Shown here: positions 1-3,469 of the stretch, piece by piece
Position numbering within the stretch: the first letter of the stretch is position 1
Layout: the number at the start of each line of letters is the position of its first letter
NCBI GenBank assembly: GCA_026396555.1
Contig: JAPLWO010000030.1
Location: forward strand, 1-6,179
Reading direction: 5' to 3'
From: Candidatus Magasanikiibacteriota bacterium
GTDB lineage: Bacteria > Patescibacteriota > Patescibacteriia > Magasanikbacterales > 2-02-FULL-50-9b
Length of the DNA: 6,179 nucleotides
Translations under genes and position numbers: made by a program
The notes under the pieces: model-generated
The model's database searches: none
What the model was told of the DNA's origin: nothing
Seen by the model: the letters and a program-made list of their open reading frames with translations, nothing else

Positions 1-1
1 T

Positions 2-496
2 CGAAAGATTGAAGAGTACAATAAGGAAAAAATCAAAGCACTTGATCCAGAGTTTCAGCCTCAAGTTCAAGAACTGATTATCCTTGGTAGAGCACTTGGA
101 GTTATTTTACTTATAAAATCTGGCTATCGATCATCTGAGGAACAAGATCGCGCGTACGCTGAGGGCAGAACAACGCCTGGCACCATTACTACAGAAGTGC
201 CCGGTGGAAGTTCGTGGCATAACCACGGTCGTGCCGTTGATCTGATTATTATTGATCCAAATACGGGGGTACGAATGTTTGGTGACGAAGAGGTTGCTGT
301 TTTAAAAGACCTTGCGGAAAAAATGAAGATGCAAAACTCTGATGTTGTGTGGGGTGGTGACTGGACATCGCTCAAAGACTACCCGCATTTTGAATCACAC
401 AAAAATATTACGATCGAACAAGCAAAATTGGGCGAGAAACCGAGATTAAATAATTACAAAGAACAAATCGCTCAGGCTTTAAAACCATCGCGTTAA
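2..496 (+). CDS. M15-family peptidase (L-Ala-D-Glu / D-Ala-D-Ala type), 3' part
   Basis: The frame is open from the left edge, so the true start lies outside the window; 164 residues are visible. Sequence: SGYRS, then Q-x3-Y-x2-GRTTPG, then SSWHNHGRAVDL, then WGGDW and DYPHFE. This matches the M15C group (phage endolysins such as Ply500, and CwlK), zinc peptidases that cut the stem peptide of peptidoglycan. By family analogy the zinc ligands are H73, D80 and H129 of the visible fragment (H-x6-D and D-x2-H spacing), with D126 as the likely catalytic base. The core is complete; only the N-terminus, where a signal peptide or anchor would be, is missing. About 30 charged residues follow the PHFE motif. 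It probably acts on the cell wall in remodelling, or on that of another cell. A GTG at 197 is in frame but lies inside the catalytic domain and cannot be the start. The family call is firm; the exact bond cleaved is not. Confidence 0.88.
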   Translation, partial: RKIEEYNKEKIKALDPEFQPQVQELIILGRALGVILLIKSGYRSSEEQDRAYAEGRTTPGTITTEVPGGSSWHNHGRAVDLIIIDPNTGVRMFGDEEVAVLKDLAEKMKMQNSDVVWGGDWTSLKDYPHFESHKNITIEQAKLGEKPRLNNYKEQIAQALKPSR

Positions 497-505
497 TTTA
501 CGCCT

Positions 506-530
506 GTCATTGACAAAATGACTTTTTTTT
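506..530 (+). terminator. Rho-independent terminator after the M15 peptidase gene
   Basis: GTCATT (506-511) pairs with AATGAC (517-522) around a 5-nt loop and is followed by eight T residues (523-530). The stem is short and A/T-rich, so it may be leaky. It begins 10 nt after the peptidase stop codon and overlaps the -35 element of the next promoter. Confidence 0.65.
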
Positions 531-538
531 GTTATTGT
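510..538 (+). promoter_or_regulatory. Promoter for the tmRNA gene
   Basis: A perfect -35 TTGACA (510-515), a 17-bp spacer, and -10 TATTGT (533-538) preceded by an extended -10 TG (530-531). Transcription would start near 545. That gives a leader of about 35 nt ahead of the mature tmRNA 5' end at 580, to be removed by RNase P as is usual for tmRNA. The -35 lies within the preceding terminator hairpin. Confidence 0.6.
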
Positions 539-579
539 TGATGGGCCGCATCGCGGTGCGATCGTTCACATTTTAATAC

Positions 580-978
580 GGGGATGACAGGCTTCGAAAA
601 GAGAAAGAAGGCTCGAACTGGCGTGTCGGGAATGTCGTGTTTCTCGTTAAAACACGCGGCAAAACCCAAGTGCAAACATCTTTGCACGTGCAAAAGCGAC
701 GATTGCTTCGGCATTCGCTCCAACTTTTGTACCAGCATTCGCCTAAACGCGTAATGCCATCGACGCGGACGATTACGGTCTGCTTCTCGGTGTTATAAAA
801 CAGTAATGTAGGTTAGCGGGCGCTATCTGTCGCGCGCGACTCCGAAATTAATACAGATCGTGTGTGCGCTATTTTGTTCGCGTGCTCGTGCGCATATACG
901 TAAAAATTCACGCGGACTACACACGTAGGCCGAGAGTGACCTTTTTCTTTGACCCGGGTTCGATTCCCGGCATCTCCA
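580..978 (+). ncRNA. ssrA: tmRNA (transfer-messenger RNA), one-piece
   Basis: tmRNA with SmpB rescues stalled ribosomes and adds a degradation tag to the unfinished protein. The 5' end GGGGATG (580-586) pairs with CATCTCC (971-977) as a 7-bp acceptor stem with one G.U; A978 is the discriminator. GGCTTCGA (590-597) is the tmRNA D-loop signature. The T-arm is CCGGG-TTCGATT-CCCGG (954-970). Helix 2 is formed by 601-611 with 940-950, by CTCG (612-615) with CGAG (931-934), and by GCGTGT (621-626) with ACACGT (921-926). Pseudoknot 1 is clear: CGGGA (627-631) pairs with TCTCG (642-646), and CGTGTT (636-641) with AACACG (651-656). Helix 5 is formed by CGAT 700-703 with ATCG 759-762 and by GGCATT 710-715 with AATGCC 753-758. 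GGACTACACACGTAG (914-928) resembles the conserved 3' region of other tmRNAs. At 399 nt the length is normal. CCA is not encoded (TAA follows A978). Any long reading frame through here is spurious. Confidence 0.95.
672..746 (+). other. tmRNA tag-peptide reading frame (24 residues)
   Basis: The resume codon GCA (672-674) followed by AAC matches the GCA-AAC of the E. coli tmRNA. It lies 15 nt after pseudoknot 1, with an A at position -4, as in E. coli. The frame runs 24 codons to TAA (744-746). The tag begins ANIFARAKATIA, continues SAFAP and ends TFVPAFA. Many tags are about 10 residues, so this one is long. It is rich in Ala and Phe and ends in AFA rather than the usual LAA. GCA codons at 684 or 690 could be alternative resume points but sit too far from pseudoknot 1. 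Confidence 0.8.
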
Positions 979-1005
979 TAAAATCCAATACCTTTTCGAG
1001 AGATC

Positions 1006-1037
1006 GTTTGGTTTGCCTCAAGCAAACCAAACTTGTT
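1006..1037 (+). terminator. Hairpin after tmRNA, probable terminator
   Basis: GTTTGGTTTGC (1006-1016) pairs perfectly over 11 bp with GCAAACCAAAC (1022-1032) around loop CTCAA. It is followed by TTGTT, a weak T-tract, so it may be an incomplete terminator or a 3' processing or stability element for the tmRNA precursor. Confidence 0.6.
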
Positions 1038-1045
1038 CCTCCGCT

Positions 1046-1081
1046 CATTCGCTATGTGCAATATAAAATTGCACGCGAATG
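1046..1081 (+). repeat. Long imperfect hairpin (14 bp) of unknown role
   Basis: CATTCGC (1046-1052) pairs with GCGAATG (1075-1081). Inside it, after a 3-nt bulge TAT, GTGCAAT (1056-1062) pairs with ATTGCAC (1068-1074) around loop ATAAA. No T-tract follows, so it is not a terminator by itself. It lies between the two terminator-like hairpins after ssrA and could be a 3' trailer element or part of a separate small RNA. Confidence 0.5.
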
Positions 1082-1123
1082 CTTGTGCGCAGTCTCCTTC
1101 ATGGAGCACAAAACAAAAAATAT

Positions 1124-1147
1124 TCAGCCCGTCAGGGCTGATTTTTA
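1124..1147 (+). terminator. Rho-independent terminator downstream of ssrA
   Basis: TCAGCCC (1124-1130) and GGGCTGA (1135-1141) form a 7-bp, G/C-rich stem with loop GTCA, followed by TTTTTATT. An A-rich run lies immediately upstream (about 1109-1120), so it could act in both directions. This is the strongest terminator in the ssrA trailer. Confidence 0.8.
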
Positions 1148-1203
1148 TTCAACTCTTTTAAAAAATCCACGACAGCTTTTCACGCTGCAACAAGCGGCCG
1201 GGC

Positions 1204-1232
1204 TTGACAAAGTCTGTAAAACAAGCTATTCT
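1204..1232 (+). promoter_or_regulatory. Promoter for the small protein gene at 1290
   Basis: A perfect -35 TTGACA (1204-1209), a 17-bp spacer and -10 TATTCT (1227-1232). The predicted transcription start is near 1239, giving a 5' UTR of about 50 nt that starts with an inverted repeat and ends with a strong ribosome binding site. Confidence 0.65.
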
Positions 1233-1237
1233 GGTCT

Positions 1238-1264
1238 GTTGTGCAATCCGCGATTGTGCACAAC
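1238..1264. repeat. Inverted repeat at the predicted transcription start
   Basis: GTTGTGCA (1238-1245) and TGCACAAC (1257-1264) are perfect 8-bp inverted arms 11 bp apart. The right arm overlaps a perfect palindrome TTGTGCACAA (1254-1263). Its place immediately after the -10 suits either an operator or a 5' UTR hairpin. No regulator can be assigned from the window. Confidence 0.5.
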
Positions 1265-1289
1265 CATGAACCAATCGCAAGGAGACAGC

Positions 1290-1628
1290 ATGTCCACTCG
1301 CAAATACGTGTACCCCCGTCCGGACATGGGGGAAAAAAACGGAAAGAAATTCATCAACGTCCACTACCTCATCGGCTACAACCAGCGCACGCCCGCGGAC
1401 TACCTCGCCATGACGGCAGTGATCGCGGAAACATTCCCCGAGGCGACGGCGGACACCGTGAACTGCAGCATCGTGACCCGATCCTCTTCCGTGCGGGGCT
1501 TTACCCTCGCGATCTGGAACGGTTGGGTCGAAAAAAACCACGACTTCACCGACTGGTACGTAGTCAAGACCAAAAAGGACGCGAACGGCGAAGAAACTGC
1601 CGCGAACCCCGACTACAGCTTCGCCTGA
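1290..1628 (+). CDS. Small conserved-looking protein of unknown function, 112 aa
   Basis: I do not recognise this protein. The ATG at 1290 was chosen because AAGGAG (1279-1284) lies 5 nt upstream. An in-frame ATG at 1266 has no such site, and the frame further upstream (864 onwards) runs through the tmRNA. The product has no signal peptide or membrane segment and looks cytosolic. It is rich in aromatics: FINVHYLIGY (21-30), a probable helix TPADYLAMTAVIAETFP (34-50), a beta-like stretch 56-81 including FTLAIWNGWVE, then DWYVVKT (88-94) and a charged tail ending DYSFA. An alternating beta-alpha-beta-beta layout is likely (inference). Its codons end mostly in C or G (AAC, TAC, ATC, GCG), in sharp contrast to the A/T-ending kinase gene next door. 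With a consensus -35, a strong ribosome binding site and a large terminator, this suggests a well-expressed single-gene unit, or recent acquisition. Confidence 0.82.
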   Translation: MSTRKYVYPRPDMGEKNGKKFINVHYLIGYNQRTPADYLAMTAVIAETFPEATADTVNCSIVTRSSSVRGFTLAIWNGWVEKNHDFTDWYVVKTKKDANGEETAANPDYSFA

Positions 1629-1662
1629 TCATCGCTGGATGCGCCAAGAGACCCGAGAGTTC

Positions 1663-1718
1663 GACCCCCATCCGTCGCAGAATTTTCAGCGAGGATGTGT
1701 GGGTCTTTTTTATTTTTT
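1663..1718 (+). terminator. Strong rho-independent terminator after the small protein gene
   Basis: A long interrupted stem: GACCC (1663-1667) with GGGTC (1701-1705), CATCC with GGATG, and TCGC with GCGA, giving 14 bp in three blocks around a loop near AGAATTTTCA. It is followed by TTTTTTATTTTTT (1706-1718). It starts 35 nt after the stop codon. It also insulates the kinase gene from readthrough. Confidence 0.85.
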
Positions 1719-1759
1719 GAAAACACATCTTATTCATCCTCGTCCGCGCCTAGAGCGTC

Positions 1760-1768
1760 TGATATACT
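1760..1768 (+). promoter_or_regulatory. Extended -10 promoter of the kinase gene (leaderless)
   Basis: TGA (1760-1762) followed by TATACT (1763-1768) forms an extended -10 element. No good -35 is present at the expected place. The last base of the -10 is 9 positions before the A of the ATG at 1777, so transcription would start at or next to the start codon. No Shine-Dalgarno sequence exists. Confidence 0.6.
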
Positions 1769-1776
1769 GATTTCCT

Positions 1777-2817
1777 ATGGACATTTCAGAATCACAATTT
1801 ATTAAACAACCAAAATATTTAGATCTGATCGGCGAGGAAAAGATAATTCAATGGCTTCGCGAAAATTTTGATTTGCAAATCACAAAATTAATTTCAATTC
1901 CAAAAGGCGAGATCGGTGATAATTATTGCATCATCGCATCTGACGATACGAAATATTTTCTTAAAATATTTTCGAATTCAAAATTACAGATCGATAGTCC
2001 ACACGGTCTCAAACTTGCATACCATCTCGCTTCCCAATTATACGAACTCGGGATAAAAAATATTCCCTACCCTATTAAAAATAGTACAGGCAGCATCGAA
2101 ACGCAGTGCGAAGATTACACAATACTGGTCACAAATTTTATTGAGGGAAAACATCCTGAGATGACTGGTCCAGTCGTCGCAAGCGCCGCGAAACTTGTGG
2201 CGGCTCTACACCAGATTGATATAAAAAATATCGACGCATCCGTTGGATCTTTTGATCCAAGTTACGCAAATAAATTACGCGAGCAACTACAAAAACTGGA
2301 AGAATCTAACCTGACGAAAGAAAAAGAAAATTTAGCCGCGTTATTATTGCCACACAAAGTTGCACTTCTTAATGACGTAAAAAAACTGAACGACCTCTGC
2401 GATAAAATAAAATCGCAAGAAAAAAAACTTGTTATCACTCACGGAGATTTAATCAGCGATAATTTATTGTGTAATGCAAACGATGAACTTTTTATTATTG
2501 ATTGGGATAATCCACAATTGGCCCCGGCTGAAAGAGACGTGTGGTTTTTCATGAATGAACATGCAGAACTTTTTTTACAAATTTACAAAAAATATAATTC
2601 TGCCGCAAACCTGGATATTGATTACATATCTTTTTACATGTACAAAAGATATCTTGAAGATATTGTGTATTGGAATGAACAAATTCTAAATGAAGAAGTT
2701 GCATCTGAACAAGCTGCCGTGAATCTCAAAGGAATACAAATTTGCTGTCTTGAACCACTTGAAACTATTGAGGAAAAAATTAAAACTATTTCTGATTTAT
2801 TGATTCTTGTTAAATAA
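1777..2817 (+). CDS. APH-family (aminoglycoside/choline kinase-like) phosphotransferase
   Basis: 346 aa, typical for the family. Proteins of this fold transfer the ATP gamma-phosphate to a hydroxyl of a small molecule (aminoglycoside, choline, homoserine and others). Sequence: a probable ATP-binding lysine in YFLKIF (K63); a hinge-like TILVTNFIEG (115-124); the catalytic loop HGDLISDNLL with H222, D224 and N229 (Brenner motif); the metal-binding IDWDN (D242); and LAPAERDVWFF (248-258). The LAP-x-ERD stretch is shared with the APH(9)/spectinomycin phosphotransferase group, but the substrate cannot be read from sequence and resistance should not be assumed. All catalytic residues are present, so it is probably active and cytosolic. 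The gene is A/T-rich and apparently leaderless: the ATG at 1777 follows a -10 element by 9 bases and has no ribosome binding site. It has no partner gene; the next gene is convergent, and its transcript may end at the hairpin at 2920. Confidence 0.88.
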   Translation: MDISESQFIKQPKYLDLIGEEKIIQWLRENFDLQITKLISIPKGEIGDNYCIIASDDTKYFLKIFSNSKLQIDSPHGLKLAYHLASQLYELGIKNIPYPIKNSTGSIETQCEDYTILVTNFIEGKHPEMTGPVVASAAKLVAALHQIDIKNIDASVGSFDPSYANKLREQLQKLEESNLTKEKENLAALLLPHKVALLNDVKKLNDLCDKIKSQEKKLVITHGDLISDNLLCNANDELFIIDWDNPQLAPAERDVWFFMNEHAELFLQIYKKYNSAANLDIDYISFYMYKRYLEDIVYWNEQILNEEVASEQAAVNLKGIQICCLEPLETIEEKIKTISDLLILVK

Positions 2818-2843
2818 TGGTGGCGTTAGCTTCTATAAAATTC

Positions 2844-2852
2844 TGTGGATAA
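2844..2852 (-). promoter_or_regulatory. DnaA-box-like 9-mer
   Basis: TGTGGATAA is the exact reverse complement of the consensus DnaA box TTATCCACA. It lies 7 bp upstream of the -35 of the promoter at 2860. A single box can occur by chance in A/T-rich DNA, so the functional claim is weak. Confidence 0.3.
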
Positions 2853-2859
2853 ATTTTTA

Positions 2860-2888
2860 TTGACAGAGCTTTACTCATCATCTATAGT
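2860..2888 (+). promoter_or_regulatory. Near-consensus promoter facing the 3' end of the toxin-like gene
   Basis: TTGACA (2860-2865), a 17-bp spacer and TATAGT (2883-2888): 11 of 12 consensus positions, the best promoter match in the window. Transcription would start near 2895. There is no plus-strand coding region downstream; the transcript would run antisense into the MazF/PemK-like gene and meet a terminator about 50 nt later. Confidence 0.65.
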
Positions 2889-3334
2889 TAGTTTATTATC
2901 GGCTTCGGCCTCCGAGATTCCCGCCACAGTGGCGGGTTTCGTTTTATATAACCACACAACATACTCTGAATAACTTCAAAATCTTGAATGTCCACAGTAC
3001 CAATCTTTCGCAACAAGCGTTTTACATCAATCGTTTTTAGTTGCGTCAATTTAACCCAAGAAATTTTACCTTCAAGTTGGATGCAGAAATGAAATCCATC
3101 ATCATGAGCTTCGGAGGTAAGCGGCAGTGCCCAAAGCATGGAGTTATTAAACCTTTTCAAAATCAAAACAGGTCGTTCAAAATATTCATGCTTTCCGTCA
3201 GTTTCTATACCAATATTTACTCCGAGCGCACACCACCACACTTCACGTTCATAATAATAAAAATCGCGTTCATGATTAAACTGATTAAGCCGTTTCTTTT
3301 GCAGATTCCATTTATCAAATTCTTTCTGATACAT
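2888..3334 (-). CDS. MazF/PemK-like protein (possible mRNA interferase toxin)
   Basis: 148 aa from the ATG at 3334. Motifs fit the PemK/MazF-like family: EVWWCALGVNIG (31-42), ERPVLIL (53-59), WALPLT (68-73) and LTQLKTIDVKRL (96-107), then IGTVDIQDFEVI. Typical members are sequence-specific endoribonucleases that cut mRNA and are held in check by a small antitoxin encoded next door. Here no antitoxin gene adjoins: the upstream gene is a large helix-turn-helix protein separated by a terminator. A TTG at 3355 would add seven residues (MWNPVDY); neither start has a clear ribosome binding site, and the ATG gives the more usual short N-terminus. The last ~18 residues (KRNPPLWRESRRPKPIIN) are encoded across a palindrome that is a terminator on the other strand, and look like a late extension. 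The family is fairly certain; toxicity is unproven, and many such proteins in CPR genomes are uncharacterised. Confidence 0.82.
   Translation of the reverse strand: MYQKEFDKWNLQKKRLNQFNHERDFYYYEREVWWCALGVNIGIETDGKHEYFERPVLILKRFNNSMLWALPLTSEAHDDGFHFCIQLEGKISWVKLTQLKTIDVKRLLRKIGTVDIQDFEVIQSMLCGYIKRNPPLWRESRRPKPIIN
2895..2945 (+). ncRNA. Candidate ~50-nt antisense RNA
   Basis: Between the predicted start (about 2895) and the terminator T-tract (2937-2945) the RNA would have a first hairpin, either GGC-TTCG-GCC (2901-2910, a stable UUCG tetraloop) or TCGG/CCGA (2899-2902 with 2912-2915), then the terminator hairpin. It holds no credible reading frame. It would be fully complementary to the last ~18 codons and stop region of the toxin-like mRNA. 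The signals are read directly; the existence of the RNA is an inference. Confidence 0.4.
2920..2945 (+). terminator. Rho-independent terminator on the plus strand
   Basis: CCCGCCA (2920-2926) and TGGCGGG (2930-2936) form a perfect 7-bp, G/C-rich stem with loop CAG, followed by TTTCGTTTT. It can end the kinase transcript (about 100 nt after its stop) and any RNA from the promoter at 2860. It lies inside the 3' end of the opposite-strand coding region. Confidence 0.75.
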
Positions 3335-3380
3335 ATAATCTACTGGGTTCCACAAGTCACTTTTTTCGTCAACTCAAAAC

Positions 3381-3402
3381 TTATCCAAAATTTTGTGGAC
3401 AA
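3381..3402. repeat. Inverted repeat upstream of the toxin-like gene
   Basis: TTATCCAAAA (3381-3390) and TTTTGTGGACAA (3391-3402) form an imperfect inverted repeat with the perfect core CAAAATTTTG (3386-3395). Both arms also resemble DnaA boxes (TTATCCAAA, TTGTCCACA). It lies 48 bp upstream of the ATG at 3334, where an operator might be. I cannot find a convincing promoter for this gene here. Confidence 0.4.
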
Positions 3403-3448
3403 AAAAACCACCCTCGCCTCACACGTGTTGTGTGAAACGAAAGTGGTT
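3401..3448 (-). terminator. Strong terminator of the four-repeat helix-turn-helix gene
   Basis: On the minus strand AACCAC-TTTCG-TTTCACAC pairs with GTGTGAGG-CGAGG-GTGGTT (3406-3448) as a continuous 19-bp stem with a 5-nt loop, followed by a T run (3401-3405). Four of the pairs are G.U on this strand and would be A/C mismatches on the other, so the element is built for minus-strand transcripts. It separates the helix-turn-helix gene from the toxin-like gene. Confidence 0.88.
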
Positions 3449-3469
3449 GTAGAAACCGAGCCGAACAAC

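Noticed and set aside
951..978. Isolated tRNA-like T-arm and acceptor end, suggesting a tRNA gene
   Set aside because: There is no anticodon arm upstream at tRNA distance. The matching 5' acceptor strand is at 580-586, as expected for tmRNA.
813..1109. Minus-strand frame of 98 codons
   Set aside because: It overlaps the 3' half of the tmRNA and its trailer hairpins, has no ribosome binding site and has no recognisable content.
864..1289. Long open frame leading into the 112-aa gene (would give a 254-aa protein)
   Set aside because: Its first part lies inside the tmRNA and crosses three hairpins and the promoter at 1204. The ribosome binding site and change in character place the real start at 1290.
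1626..1628. TGA recoding to glycine, as in some CPR lineages
   Set aside because: Reading past the TGA runs straight into a strong terminator with no sensible protein, so TGA acts as a stop.
1158..1720. Other-frame reading frames on both strands over the 112-aa gene
   Set aside because: They are Arg/His-rich shadows produced by the C/G-ending codons of the real gene and lack start signals.
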